Of a stretch of 64,000 nucleotides of DNA, positions 8,278 to 23,247 are shown piece after piece (the first letter of the stretch is position 1; every line of letters starts with the position of its first letter). The position numbers and the translations under genes are program-made. The notes beneath the pieces are model-generated. The model was not told the origin of the DNA. It did not search any database and saw nothing but the letters and a program-made list of their open reading frames with translations. This DNA comes from Texcoconibacillus texcoconensis (GTDB lineage: Bacteria > Bacillota > Bacilli > Bacillales > Salisediminibacteriaceae), in NCBI RefSeq assembly GCF_014202575.1, contig NZ_JACHHB010000010.1:1-64000 (forward strand). The letters run 5' to 3'.

Positions 8278-10136
8278 CCGAAATACCCCCTTAGCATGAA
8301 GGCAAGTGCCACAACCGCAATTCCTCCGATGATGGTAACAACACCGTACGTTTGAAATTGACCAGTTTGTCGTTTACCAAGTCCACTACCGACTGAACGT
8401 GTCACGACAGCTAATAAGTTAACAATGCCATCGACGATGAAGCGGTCAATTGCGTAAAGGGCTTTACCGATACCAACACATGGACGTACAAATACGACAG
8501 TGTATAATTCATCCATAAAATACTTATTCATTAATAATCTATGAGCAGCACGGAATTTTCCTGGTAAGAAATCTTCGGAAATACTTCTTTTTCCGTAAAT
8601 GACCCACGCTAGAAAGATCCCACCTATAGCTATGAGTAAGGAAACAACTGCAAGTCCAAAACCTCCGTGTGCTTGTTCTCCGACAGCTATACCTTCTGTT
8701 AAAAAACCTTCTAAAGCATGACCAGTAAATGGTGCATTCACAAACCCTGCAACAACAGCGAGTATACCTAACACAATGAGAGGTAATGTCATGAATCCAT
8801 TGTTTTCATGCGGTTCATGGTCACCTCGAAACTCACCTGTAAACGCCTTAAAGAAAAGGCGGAACATATAAAATGCGGTCATGAACGCAGTAATAAGTGC
8901 GATAGCGAACAAGAAAGGATCACCATTTGCTAAGACAGAAGCAAAGATTTCTTCTTTACTCCAAAAACCTGCGAGTGGAAAAATCCCTGCGATCGCAAGT
9001 GCACCAATTAAGAACGTCACTGATGTCACTTTCATGCGACGCCAAAGACCGCCCATTTCACGAATATCTTGCCTATGGTGAACCCCATAGATCACGCTTC
9101 CAGCACCCAAGAAGAGAAGCGCTTTAAAAAACGCATGCGTCATTAAGTGAAATAAACCTGCCACATAACCAGCCGTTCCAAGTGCGAGCATCATAAACCC
9201 GAGTTGACTGATCGTGGAATAAGCCAATATTCTCTTAATGTCATGATTGACTAGCGCAATGGTCGCCGCGAAAATGGCTGTGATTGCACCGACATAGGCG
9301 ACGATTGTAAGTGCTGTGTCAGATGCTAAGAAGAATGGATACATCACACCGACGAGATATACACCTGCTGCAACCATCGTTGCTGCGTGAATCAAAGCAC
9401 TGACAGGTGTTGGACCTTCCATTGCATCAGGAAGCCAAACGTGCAGCGGGAATTGCGCTGATTTACCAACTGCACCTAAGAAAATACAAAGTGCAATAAC
9501 AGTTACCATTGTGTCACTGATGAGGCCTGCTTCAACGGCTGCAAATGCGTCTGCGTATTCAAACGAACCTGTCGCATTAAATAGAAGAACAATCCCGATC
9601 AATAAACCAACATCCCCAACGCGCGTCGTTAGAAACGCTTTTTTCGCAGCGGAAGCAGCTTCTGGTTTATAGTACCAAAACCCAACGAGTAAGAAAGAAC
9701 AAAGTCCAACTAATTCCCAGAAAATAAATAATTGTAAAATGTTCGGTGCAAGGACGAGCCCAAGCATTGAAAATGAGAAAAGACCTAAGTAACTGTAGAA
9801 GACATGGATGCGATCGTCTTCATGCATGTAATCACGGGAGAAGATATGCACAACAAGGCTAACGAGTGTGACAACGATAAGCATCATTGCATTCAGTGGT
9901 GTCACTTCGTAACCCATTGTTACCGTGCTTTCTCCAAATGTGATCCAATCGACAACAAATGTGTAGGTTTCCCCTCCGATCCTTTCAAACAAAACAGCAA
10001 CCGCAAAAATGAACGATAATGCAAGTGCGGTGATGCCGACGTATGCGGCTTTTTCTCTAAGAACACGTCCGAAGAGTAAAAGCACGACAAAGGCGATAAG
10101 CGGGAAAACCGGGATTAACCAGGCGTTTTGTATCAT
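8274..10136 (-). CDS. nuoL: NADH-quinone oxidoreductase subunit L
   Basis: Distal antiporter-like subunit of complex I, 620 residues, with about 16 membrane helices and the long C-terminal section that carries the lateral helix in this family. Signatures are YSYLGLFSFSMLGLV, FWELVGLCSFLLVGFWYYKP (conserved Glu), AQFPLHVWLPDAMEGPTPVS and KRILAYSTISQLGFMM. The start lies 38 bases after nuoK. It overlaps nuoM by four bases. Mrp MnhA-type proteins are related, but the complete nuo context settles the identity. Confidence 0.96.
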   Translation of the reverse strand: MIQNAWLIPVFPLIAFVVLLLFGRVLREKAAYVGITALALSFIFAVAVLFERIGGETYTFVVDWITFGESTVTMGYEVTPLNAMMLIVVTLVSLVVHIFSRDYMHEDDRIHVFYSYLGLFSFSMLGLVLAPNILQLFIFWELVGLCSFLLVGFWYYKPEAASAAKKAFLTTRVGDVGLLIGIVLLFNATGSFEYADAFAAVEAGLISDTMVTVIALCIFLGAVGKSAQFPLHVWLPDAMEGPTPVSALIHAATMVAAGVYLVGVMYPFFLASDTALTIVAYVGAITAIFAATIALVNHDIKRILAYSTISQLGFMMLALGTAGYVAGLFHLMTHAFFKALLFLGAGSVIYGVHHRQDIREMGGLWRRMKVTSVTFLIGALAIAGIFPLAGFWSKEEIFASVLANGDPFLFAIALITAFMTAFYMFRLFFKAFTGEFRGDHEPHENNGFMTLPLIVLGILAVVAGFVNAPFTGHALEGFLTEGIAVGEQAHGGFGLAVVSLLIAIGGIFLAWVIYGKRSISEDFLPGKFRAAHRLLMNKYFMDELYTVVFVRPCVGIGKALYAIDRFIVDGIVNLLAVVTRSVGSGLGKRQTGQFQTYGVVTIIGGIAVVALAFMLRGYFG

Positions 10137-10174
10137 ACCATCACCTTTTCCTCTCTTAGTCTTTTGCTATAGCC

Positions 10175-10486
10175 TTATGAAGAGCGCAATAAGTCATGTT
10201 TAATCACGTCAATTGACGCTCGATTACGATAAAGAGCAATTAATATGGCCAACCCGACAGCCACTTCGGCTGCGGCAATGGTAATGACGAAGAGCGAGAA
10301 AACTTGACCGGTCACATTGGCAACAGGACCGACACTTGAGAAGGCCACTAAATTAATATTTACAGAGTTAAGCATTAATTCAATACAGACGAGCACAACG
10401 ACAATATGTCTTCTCGTTAATACGCCATAGAGTCCGATACAAAACAGGATTGCTCCCAATGCTAAAAACAGTGTCACCGGCATCAT
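10175..10486 (-). CDS. nuoK: NADH-quinone oxidoreductase subunit K
   Basis: Small membrane subunit of complex I, 103 residues with three helices, related to MrpC. The second and third helices carry conserved acidic residues, [12 protein letters not shown] and [13 protein letters not shown], that lie in the proton path in known structures. It overlaps the end of nuoJ by four bases. Either of two adjacent ATG codons could be the start. Confidence 0.95.
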   Translation of the reverse strand: MMPVTLFLALGAILFCIGLYGVLTRRHIVVVLVCIELMLNSVNINLVAFSSVGPVANVTGQVFSLFVITIAAAEVAVGLAILIALYRNRASIDVIKHDLLRSS

Positions 10487-10986
10487 TGTTCATCAGCCTC
10501 CTTCCGGGCAATGACGATTGCACCAATGAGTGCTGCAAGTAAGAGGATACCGACACCAAGGAAAGCGATCACATAATTGCCATAAAGCTCTAGACCGATG
10601 GCTTCCGCTGTACCGATAAACGGCTCCGTGCCGGCTGGGAGGTCCATCCCCAAAATCCCGATTAACATGATAGAAAGAAGACTACCAACGCCTATAAAAC
10701 TAACAAATTTAAACACTTTGCTACGTTCAGGAACAAACGTTGTTGTACGGTGGTCTGTCATCATGACAGCAAAAACGAACAATACTGTAAGACCCCCAAC
10801 GTAAACCATGATTTGTATAATACCTAGAAATTCAGCTCTTAATAAAAAGTAAAGACCTGCAATAGCAAAAGAGCAAAATGCCATTGAGAGAACACGGTGA
10901 GAAATTCGTTTTAATACGATGACGAGAGATGCACAACAAATCGCGATAAGTGCAAGGATGATAAACATGATCTCTTGACCTGTCAC
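10483..10986 (-). CDS. nuoJ: NADH-quinone oxidoreductase subunit J
   Basis: Membrane subunit of complex I, 167 residues with five predicted helices. The third helix contains the family motif [20 protein letters not shown]. The start overlaps the nuoI stop by four bases and the end overlaps nuoK by four, giving a tightly coupled I-J-K block. Confidence 0.95.
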   Translation of the reverse strand: MTGQEIMFIILALIAICCASLVIVLKRISHRVLSMAFCSFAIAGLYFLLRAEFLGIIQIMVYVGGLTVLFVFAVMMTDHRTTTFVPERSKVFKFVSFIGVGSLLSIMLIGILGMDLPAGTEPFIGTAEAIGLELYGNYVIAFLGVGILLLAALIGAIVIARKEADEQ

Positions 10987-11435
10987 TTTTCCTCACCTGC
11001 CTCATCTTCATCGACTTCTTCTTCAATCGTGTAATTTCCGTAGACTTCGTTAGATGATAACCAATCGATATCTTTAAAGTGATTGGCACGGTCATATGAC
11101 GATAGGTTATCGTAGCGGGCCGTCATAACAATCGCAGCTGTCGGACAAACTTCCGTACAAAAATCACACAAAATACAACCTTGAAAGTCGATGTTATACG
11201 TATCAATGACTTTCTTTTTTGGGTTATCGGGATGCGGCTTTCCTGTCAATGTAATGACATCTGTCGGACATGCGTTGACACACATGTTACAGACGATGCA
11301 TTTATCAGGAAAAAAGCGGTGGATTCCACGAAAGCGCTCTGGCATCTCGACTTTCTCATCAGGGTAAAGGATGGTGAATTTTTTACTCCCAAAGAATTTA
11401 AGAGTTACACCGAAGCCTTTTAATAAGCGGAACAT
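10983..11435 (-). CDS. nuoI: NADH-quinone oxidoreductase subunit I (2x[4Fe-4S])
   Basis: Peripheral-arm ferredoxin-like subunit that carries electrons through two [4Fe-4S] clusters towards cluster N2. Its 150 residues hold CIVCNMCVNACP (Cys46, 49, 52, 56) and CILCDFCTEVCP (Cys87, 90, 93, 97). The C-terminus is strongly acidic. Because the operon lacks nuoE, F and G, this subunit is the most exposed Fe-S protein in the encoded complex and a plausible entry point for an unknown electron donor (inference). Confidence 0.96.
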   Translation of the reverse strand: MFRLLKGFGVTLKFFGSKKFTILYPDEKVEMPERFRGIHRFFPDKCIVCNMCVNACPTDVITLTGKPHPDNPKKKVIDTYNIDFQGCILCDFCTEVCPTAAIVMTARYDNLSSYDRANHFKDIDWLSSNEVYGNYTIEEEVDEDEAGEEK

Positions 11436-11439
11436 TTAA

Positions 11440-12399
11440 TCACCCCATCCAAACTTTAATGATCGATGTAATCACAATATTTAACAGTGCCAGTGGAATG
11501 AGCACTTTCCAACCGAAGTTCATTAAATGGTCCACACGAGCACGTGGTAATGTTGCACGTAACCAGAACCAGACGAACATGAAGAAACACATTTTGAGTA
11601 AGAACCAAAATTCACCTGGCAAAAAGTCTGGGCCGAGCCAACCGCCGAAAAATATCGTTGTAGCAAGGGCCGAAATCGCAATCGCATAGACATACTCAGC
11701 TAGCATAAAAAACGCCATCCGAAAGCCTGAATATTCCGTGTGATAACCTGAAACAAGTTCAGATTCTGCTTCCGGTAAGTCGAATGGTGAACGATTTAAT
11801 TCAGCAATAGCAGAAATCATATAAACAACAAAACCGAGAAACTGTGGAATGAAAAGCCACAAACCAATACTTTCCTGGAAAAAGACGATATCTCGTAAAT
11901 TGAGGGATCCGACGAGAATCACGACGCCAACAATCGAAAGTACAAGTGGAATTTCATAACTAATCATCTGGGCCACGCCGCGCATGGAACCAAGGAGAGC
12001 GTATTTATTGTTTGAACTCCAACCACCCATAAGCACCCCGAGTGTTGTCACAGATGATAAACCAATGAAATATAGAACCCCAATATTTAAGTCAGCGGCA
12101 TATAAGTTTTCACTCCATGAAACTGTAGCCAAAATCGCAAAAGAAGGAACAAATGCGATGATAGGAGCAAGAACAAATACTTTCCGGTCCGCTGCATGAG
12201 GAATAATGTCTTCTTTTATTAATAGCTTCAATACATCAGCAACGGTTTGAAGGATCCCCCATGGACCATGTCGGTTTGGGCCTGTGCGAAGTTGCATATA
12301 ACCAATGACTTTTCGCTCAAACAGGATGGCTGCTGCTACCCCTGCAAGGATCAGTTGCAGCAGTACCCCGGCATATAATACCATTGGCATCAATTCCAT
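11440..12399 (-). CDS. nuoH: NADH-quinone oxidoreductase subunit H
   Basis: Membrane subunit at the junction with the peripheral arm that helps form the quinone chamber. It has 319 residues and about eight helices. Family motifs are FERKVIGYMQLRTGPNRHGP and AELNRSPFDLPEAESELVSG. The start overlaps the nuoD stop by one base (TGATG). Confidence 0.96.
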   Translation of the reverse strand: MELMPMVLYAGVLLQLILAGVAAAILFERKVIGYMQLRTGPNRHGPWGILQTVADVLKLLIKEDIIPHAADRKVFVLAPIIAFVPSFAILATVSWSENLYAADLNIGVLYFIGLSSVTTLGVLMGGWSSNNKYALLGSMRGVAQMISYEIPLVLSIVGVVILVGSLNLRDIVFFQESIGLWLFIPQFLGFVVYMISAIAELNRSPFDLPEAESELVSGYHTEYSGFRMAFFMLAEYVYAIAISALATTIFFGGWLGPDFLPGEFWFLLKMCFFMFVWFWLRATLPRARVDHLMNFGWKVLIPLALLNIVITSIIKVWMG

Positions 12400-13511
12400 C
12401 AGGCATCTACCTCCCCAAGTACGACATCCAAGCTACCAAATATTGCGACGAGGTTAGCAATCGGTTGACCAATTAGCAATTCTTCGAGTATTTCGACATT
12501 AACAAACGAAGGACGCCTTAGTTTAACGCGGTAAGGTTCTTTCTTTTTATTTGAAACGAGGTAAACGCCAATTTCGCCTTTGGATGCCTCAGCTCGTTTG
12601 TACACTTCACCTTCAGGAGGCTTAATCATCATGAGACGTTTTCCTTTTTTATGGATAATTTCACCTTCATCTGGGATTTGTTCACATGCTTGCTCAACAA
12701 TTTTCAAAGATTCGTAGATTTCAGCGATACGAACTTTATAGCGCGCGAACACGTCCCCTTCTTCTCGTGTTGGAATATCAAAATCAAAACGATCGTAAAT
12801 TGAATACGGCTCATCTTTACGAATATCAAATTTCACACCACTAGCGCGAAGTGCCGGTCCAGACAGCCCCCAGTTAACTGCGTTTTCTTTAGAAATGTAA
12901 CCGACACCTTTGGAACGAGCCTGAAAAATCTCATTTCCTGTGACAAGTGTGTCATAGTCGTGAATGTTTTCACGTATCAATTCTACAGTCTCTTTGACGC
13001 GATCGATCCATCCTTCAGGTGCATCCCACTTCACGCCACCGATTCGCATGTAATTGAAGGTCATTCGCGCACCGCTAATTTCATTGAGACGATCAAGAAT
13101 GTGGTCACGATCTCGAAACGCATACAAGAATGGACTTATTGCCCCCATATCGAGCATAAATGTTCCCCACCACAACAAGTGACTGGCGACACGGTTTAAT
13201 TCCATTGTTAAGATACGTAAATATTCCGCACGTTCAGGAATTTCTAACCCCATTAACTCTTCCACAGACGCACAATAAATATAGTTATTAGTCATTGCAT
13301 TCATATAATCGAGGCGATCTGTATATGGGATAAATTGCGAGTAAGCAAGGCCTTCTGCTAATTTTTCAGATCCGCGGTGCAAGTAACCAATGATTGGTTC
13401 AGCACTTGTAATCGTCTCCCCGCGAACCGTTACTTTTAAACGAAATACTCCGTGTGTACTCGGGTGCTGCGGTCCCATGTTCAATGTCATCTCTTCTGTA
13501 TGAGTCGTCAT
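12399..13511 (-). CDS. nuoD: NADH-quinone oxidoreductase subunit D (49 kDa)
   Basis: Hydrogenase-large-subunit-like component of complex I that forms the quinone site with NuoB. It has 370 residues. Visible motifs are LNMGPQHPSTHGVFRL near the N-terminus (conserved His in the quinone pocket), IGYLHRGSEKLAE and the C-terminal IFGSLDVVLGEVD. In this operon C and D are separate genes rather than the fused nuoCD of E. coli. It starts 16 bases after nuoC. Confidence 0.96.
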   Translation of the reverse strand: MTTHTEEMTLNMGPQHPSTHGVFRLKVTVRGETITSAEPIIGYLHRGSEKLAEGLAYSQFIPYTDRLDYMNAMTNNYIYCASVEELMGLEIPERAEYLRILTMELNRVASHLLWWGTFMLDMGAISPFLYAFRDRDHILDRLNEISGARMTFNYMRIGGVKWDAPEGWIDRVKETVELIRENIHDYDTLVTGNEIFQARSKGVGYISKENAVNWGLSGPALRASGVKFDIRKDEPYSIYDRFDFDIPTREEGDVFARYKVRIAEIYESLKIVEQACEQIPDEGEIIHKKGKRLMMIKPPEGEVYKRAEASKGEIGVYLVSNKKKEPYRVKLRRPSFVNVEILEELLIGQPIANLVAIFGSLDVVLGEVDA

Positions 13512-13527
13512 TTAAACCTTCACCCCC

Positions 13528-14007
13528 CTATTCCAATCCCATAGCTTTTTTATCTGTAACGTAATCTTTTCTGAGCGGGTGACCTTCCCATTCGTCTTGA
13601 AGCAAAATTCGTTTAAGGTTCGGGTGCCCCGAAAAGTTGATCCCTAACAAGTCGTAAGCTTCTCGTTCGTGCCAATTTGCCGTTTTCCAAAGCGGTTGGA
13701 CAGAAATGACCGACGGAGACGTTCTTGGTGTCTTAACTTTGAGATATAAATACTGGTCATGCGGAAATGAGTAAAAATTATACACAACTTCCATATGTTC
13801 TTCATAATCTACTCCCGTAAGACAACTTAAGAAATCAAAGCGGAATTCGTCACCATCACGAAGGGTTTCAGCAAGAGAGTGCGTCCAATGTTCAGACCAA
13901 ATTGTAATAAACGGTTTTTCAAAATTCATGTCCGCCTCTTCAACTGCTTCTTCCCCATGCTGGTTTTGAATTGTTTCTTTCACAAGGTTTAAAAGGTGTT
14001 CACTCAT
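13528..14007 (-). CDS. nuoC: NADH-quinone oxidoreductase subunit C (30 kDa)
   Basis: Peripheral-arm structural subunit of complex I with 159 residues. The conserved C-terminal segment includes [17 protein letters not shown] and [20 protein letters not shown]. The N-terminal half contains the [10 protein letters not shown] element. The start (14007) overlaps the nuoB stop by eight bases. Confidence 0.95.
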   Translation of the reverse strand: MSEHLLNLVKETIQNQHGEEAVEEADMNFEKPFITIWSEHWTHSLAETLRDGDEFRFDFLSCLTGVDYEEHMEVVYNFYSFPHDQYLYLKVKTPRTSPSVISVQPLWKTANWHEREAYDLLGINFSGHPNLKRILLQDEWEGHPLRKDYVTDKKAMGLE

Positions 14008-14530
14008 GATCTGTCACCTTCTTTCCGCTTGCCTCCAAACGAATCTTTTGGCGAAGTTTATCAACACCGTCTAACAATGCTGGTGGTGTCGGCGGGCAAC
14101 CGGGGATATACACATCGACAGGTACAACTTTATCAACACCGTTGACGACGCTGTAAGAATACTTATAAGGACCACCACATGTTGCACATGATCCCATCGC
14201 AATCACCCATTTTGGCTCAGGCATTTGGTCGTAAAGTGTACGTACAACCGGTGCCATCTTACTTGTCACTGTACCTGCAACAATCATCACATCCGCGTGA
14301 CGAGGCGATGCTCGGAACATAACACCAAAGCGGTCAAAGTCATAGCGTGGCCCACCTGTTGCCATCATTTCAATCGCACAACATGCAAGACCGAACGTCA
14401 ACGGCCACATTGATCGTGTTCTCGCCCAAGCTTTAACTTGCTCAACTGTCGTTAGAATAACGTTTCGGTCTAATTCGTCTTTGACACGCGGATCATACTG
14501 CACTGATTCTTGAAAACCTTTTAGTTCCAT
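14000..14530 (-). CDS. nuoB: NADH-quinone oxidoreductase subunit B (N2 cluster)
   Basis: Carries the terminal [4Fe-4S] cluster N2, which reduces quinone. The preferred start at 14530 gives MELKGFQES and about 176 residues, the family size; a longer frame upstream merely overlaps nuoA. Cluster ligands are [10 protein letters not shown] (Cys50, 51), [10 protein letters not shown] (Cys115) and YIPGCPPTP (Cys145). The start lies inside the last codons of nuoA. Confidence 0.95.
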   Translation of the reverse strand: MELKGFQESVQYDPRVKDELDRNVILTTVEQVKAWARTRSMWPLTFGLACCAIEMMATGGPRYDFDRFGVMFRASPRHADVMIVAGTVTSKMAPVVRTLYDQMPEPKWVIAMGSCATCGGPYKYSYSVVNGVDKVVPVDVYIPGCPPTPPALLDGVDKLRQKIRLEASGKKVTDHE

Positions 14531-14892
14531 TCTAGCACCCTCTTTTTCCAAGAATATCCGAGACCTAGCGCAAGGATCAAAATAAAGATAAGCATCGCAT
14601 TCAGTCCCACCCAACCTAGTTGACCAAGTGAAACAGCCCACGGATAAAGGAAAACGGTTTCAATATCAAAGATAATAAATTCAATTGCCACAATGTAGTA
14701 GGCAACATGAAACCGAATCTGGGCTTCCCCTGTAGGTTTAATCCCACTTTCATAGGTTGATAACTTATCGTCATATGGGTTTTTTGGACGAAGCAACCTA
14801 CCGAATGTGAGAGAGACTACAGGAAGGGCAACACCAAAGAGCACAAAAATAATCACGTACGTGTAATTTGAAAAATATAAATCTAGCTCCAT
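14521..14892 (-). CDS. nuoA: NADH-quinone oxidoreductase subunit A
   Basis: First gene of the operon: a three-helix membrane subunit. The start at 14892 ([12 protein letters not shown], about 123 residues) is preferred because GGAGGGG lies a suitable distance upstream. Motifs are [20 protein letters not shown] and [15 protein letters not shown]. The last 10 bases overlap nuoB. A likely extended -10 promoter sits at 14944-14952. Confidence 0.94.
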   Translation of the reverse strand: MELDLYFSNYTYVIIFVLFGVALPVVSLTFGRLLRPKNPYDDKLSTYESGIKPTGEAQIRFHVAYYIVAIEFIIFDIETVFLYPWAVSLGQLGWVGLNAMLIFILILALGLGYSWKKRVLEWN

Positions 14893-14943
14893 GCGTTCAC
14901 TCCCCTCCATTCCCTTACTGTTTTATTATCACTTACATAACAA

Positions 14944-14973
14944 ATTATAACAAAGTCGTTCACACAACGTCCA
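14944..14973 (-). promoter_or_regulatory. Predicted extended -10 promoter of the nuo operon
   Basis: On the minus strand a perfect TATAAT (14944-14949) is preceded by TGT, an extended -10 element, about 50 bases before the nuoA start. The -35 region (around 14968-14973) is weak, as is common for extended -10 promoters. It fits SigA use. Confidence 0.5.
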
Positions 14974-15300
14974 TATTACTTAGGTTTTTAAACTTTTCAT
15001 AGTTTCAACTTTCTGAATAGTGCAAAACGACTTTAAAGTATAGGTATTCAATATAAAAGTCGTTATTCCAAGGTTTGGACATTTCCTTTTAAATGATTTT
15101 ATTTATAATTATTATCATTAAGAAAAGAATTAATTTTTAAATTATTTATTTTTCTTTCTTCTACTAACCCTTTTATTAAAGTATTTACAATGAAACAGCA
15201 TGTCCAATTGTCATCACAAAGCAAATATTCCGTGGGAAATGTTTTGGACAGAAGTTTAATTGGGGGATCACTTCAAATACAATCACACAAATGTAAAAAA

Positions 15301-15383
15301 GCGTAAACTCCCTGCCTAATCATAAGGCATATATCATCGTTAAATAAAATGATATAAGTGACCTTATACGACGGTGTTTACGC
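15301..15383. repeat. 83-base nested palindrome
   Basis: Outer arms GCGTAAAC (15301-15308) and GTTTACGC (15376-15383) enclose ATAAGG (15322-15327)/CCTTAT (15362-15367) and, inside those, ATATCAT (15331-15337)/ATGATAT (15349-15355). This predicts one long, interrupted AT-rich hairpin. No T-run follows on either strand, so it does not look like an ordinary terminator. It lies immediately beside the MITE-like element. Confidence 0.6.
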
Positions 15384-15390
15384 TATATGC

Positions 15391-15647
15391 GAATGAATTT
15401 CATAATAGATAATGTAAATCTCATATCCGAACATGGATTGTGATTTTCACTGCAGGCGGACGCTTTCCCAAGGGCTTGTCTTCAGTTAAATTCAGCTCCA
15501 CAAACCGTCGCTGAATTGGATCTTCAGACTGCGCTGATCCTTTGGGAGTCGCCGCCTTTCGTTTCAATCAGTTTCAAAAACGAATGTTAACCTTCGTGAT
15601 AACTGATTAAATTCGTGATGTTTGTTAAAACCCTTCATTATGAAATT
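15391..15647. repeat. MITE-like palindromic element, copy A
   Basis: About 257 bases bounded by inverted ends AATTTCATAAT (15396-15406) and ATTATGAAATT (15637-15647). The centre (about 15439-15575) is a long imperfect palindrome: GGCGGACGCTTTCCC pairs with GGGAGTCGCCGCC, and AATTCAGC with GCTGAATT. A second copy at 34880-35140 shares the ends and the conserved words GGACGCTTTCCC, GGGCTTGTCTTCAG and GGATCTTCAGACTGCGCT. Stem bases differ in compensating pairs. There is no coding capacity. It lies between the atpC terminator and the nuo promoter. Confidence 0.75.
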
Positions 15648-15683
15648 GGTTCATGCATTAAAACATTTTTATTTTCAACGATA

Positions 15684-15714
15684 AAAATGAGGCTGACATC
15701 GTCAACCTCATCTT
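15684..15714 (-). terminator. atp operon terminator
   Basis: Stem ATGAGG-TGAC/GTCA-CCTCAT (15687-15711) followed on the minus strand by TTTTTAT, 17 bases past the atpC stop. Confidence 0.85.
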
Positions 15715-15727
15715 ATGGACCACATGT

Positions 15728-16153
<426 letters not shown>

Positions 16154-16199
16154 CTAAGCGTGATTTACGCTTCGATCATCTGCATTTTGTAGCAGCCGT

Positions 16200-17633
<1,434 letters not shown>

Positions 17634-17652
17634 TTATGAAGCACAGTTCAAG

Positions 17653-18564
<912 letters not shown>

Positions 18565-18594
18565 TCACCACCTTTTTATCTCGTAAAAGTCCGA

Positions 18595-20662
<2,068 letters not shown>

Positions 20663-20666
<4 letters not shown>

Positions 20667-21154
20667 AAGTCTTCGCCTACTTCTTTTAGTGTTTCTTCAA
20701 TCAGCTTTTCTTGCTCTTCTTCGTTCAGTTCTTTTTCAATCACTTTCGAAGCGATGAGTACAGACAAGGACGAAACTTGCTCGCGAAGCGCGGTAACCGC
20801 TTGGTCCTTCTCGCGATTGATTTCAGCAAGGGCATTTTCTTTGATTCGCTCAGCTTCTTGACGAGCGTCTGATTTTATATTTTCTGCTTGTTGTTGACTT
20901 GTTTTCTTAGCATTCTCAACAATTTCTTTCGCTTCTTTACGTGCTTGTTGTACAGCCTCTCGCTGCTCTTCTAAGTATTTTTCAGCCTCTTCACGGTTTT
21001 TCTCCGCTGAGGAAATTTGTTCAGCTACATGGTCCTCACGCTTTTGCATCATGTCCATGATTGGACCGAAGGCGAACTTTTTAAGGAGCAACAAGAGAAT
21101 AAAAAATGCAGCTAGTTGGAACAATGCATCCAACCACGTAAACTCATCGATCAT
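20663..21154 (-). CDS. atpF: ATP synthase subunit b
   Basis: Peripheral-stalk subunit of 163 residues with one N-terminal membrane helix (about residues 7-27), then a long charged helix rich in Glu, Lys and Gln (residues about 30-140) that dimerises as a right-handed coiled coil. It lies between atpE and atpH, as in other Bacillaceae. The 90-base gap before it is the longest within the F0 genes apart from atpB-atpE. Confidence 0.95.
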
Positions 21155-21244
21155 CGGTTTTTGCCCCCTTTACGATCATACATAAGGAATGGCGAAGATT
21201 GTATCTAGACGTTCTCCGCCATAACAAATTGTTGTTCTTTAAAG

Positions 21245-21514
<270 letters not shown>

Positions 21515-21540
21515 TTAATGAGCTTTGTTCCTAAAAACAT

Positions 21541-22272
<732 letters not shown>

Positions 22273-22310
22273 TCACCTCTTTCTCCTGTCTGGCTTCTTA
22301 CTCTAGCTTT

Positions 22311-22715
22311 CTAATCATTATTAGAAAGCTTTGAACCTTCTTCTTTCATCCATTTATTTCTATGAAAGAGTGGTCCAAACATTATAATGATATAGGTTAT
22401 CATTAAACCTATGATCACACCGTGAAGATCAAAGTATGTATAAAATTGAACAGCAATATATATGGTGATGAGTGCTGTTACAATGCGAAACACCGATCCT
22501 GGTGTAAAACGAATCCTCTTTCCAACCGCAGCATCACCAATTTTTTTTACTTGTCGGTATGTAGTAATTAAATGAAGCAGACTGACTCCTGCTCCTAAGG
22601 CAACACCTAAGAAGAAAGGTTTATTTTCTAATGTTAGCGCCAATATAAGCGCTAACAAAATCACTAAGACCGTACACAAGCTGAATCGCTTCGCCATGTC
22701 ATGAAAATTGGTCAT
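22311..22715 (-). CDS. atpI: ATP synthase assembly protein AtpI
   Basis: Membrane protein of 134 residues with four predicted helices, lying directly upstream of atpB. AtpI proteins help c-ring assembly. In B. pseudofirmus OF4, AtpI together with AtpZ has been linked to Mg2+ uptake. The sequence is poorly conserved, so the call depends on size, topology and position. The start overlaps atpZ by four bases. Confidence 0.85.
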   Translation of the reverse strand: MTNFHDMAKRFSLCTVLVILLALILALTLENKPFFLGVALGAGVSLLHLITTYRQVKKIGDAAVGKRIRFTPGSVFRIVTALITIYIAVQFYTYFDLHGVIIGLMITYIIIMFGPLFHRNKWMKEEGSKLSNND

Positions 22716-22945
22716 GATGAGTTATCTCCTAAAAAATGCCGAATAACTTGGGTGATGCCAAAAATCGCTCCACTCAAACCAACAAAAAAACCAATTAACA
22801 ATAGCCAAGGGTCCGTATCAAAACGAGCGTCTAACCAATATCCTAATAGCACCCCACCGACAACAGATCCTATAAAGTAAGAGCTAATCGTCGACATGAG
22901 GGCGACCTTTTTTACAGTGTGTCTAAACTTCCCTTGTCCAGACAT
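22712..22945 (-). CDS. atpZ: AtpZ, small membrane protein of the atp operon
   Basis: First gene of the atp operon: a 77-residue protein (from the ATG at 22945, preceded by GGGGTGG; an in-frame TTG 21 bases upstream is less likely). Two membrane helices (about 20-42 and 50-70) are joined by a short charged turn GYWLDARFDTDPW, typical of the AtpZ/AtpI family. Proposed roles in relatives are Mg2+/Ca2+ transport and ATP synthase assembly. Confidence 0.85.
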   Translation of the reverse strand: MSGQGKFRHTVKKVALMSTISSYFIGSVVGGVLLGYWLDARFDTDPWLLLIGFFVGLSGAIFGITQVIRHFLGDNSS

Positions 22946-23032
22946 CGCTCGTCCACCCCAAGTCAATGACTTTTATATTGCTATAGGTCATTCATACCTA
23001 ATGAAGGAATCGATTCATGATTTTACTTTGTC

Positions 23033-23061
23033 ATCGTACAATAGAGGGGTTGTGATGTCAA
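23033..23061 (-). promoter_or_regulatory. Predicted SigA promoter of the atp operon
   Basis: On the minus strand, perfect -35 TTGACA (23056-23061), a 17-base spacer and -10 TACGAT (23033-23038), about 90 bases before atpZ. Nothing else was seen in the 302-base gap to the subtilase gene beyond AT-rich sequence. Confidence 0.7.
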
Positions 23062-23247
23062 CGATTTCTCATACTCTCCCCCCTCTAATCACCGGTGTGA
23101 ACACGCTTTCGTAAGCGTTATCAATACCTGTTCACAAAACTGTCATTGACTCGTCTCTTTCGATAGTTATTATTATACATAATTTTCTATGATATGTCTC
23201 TAAAAATTTGATGATTTTTTATAATCTAAATTTTCTGATATTATATT

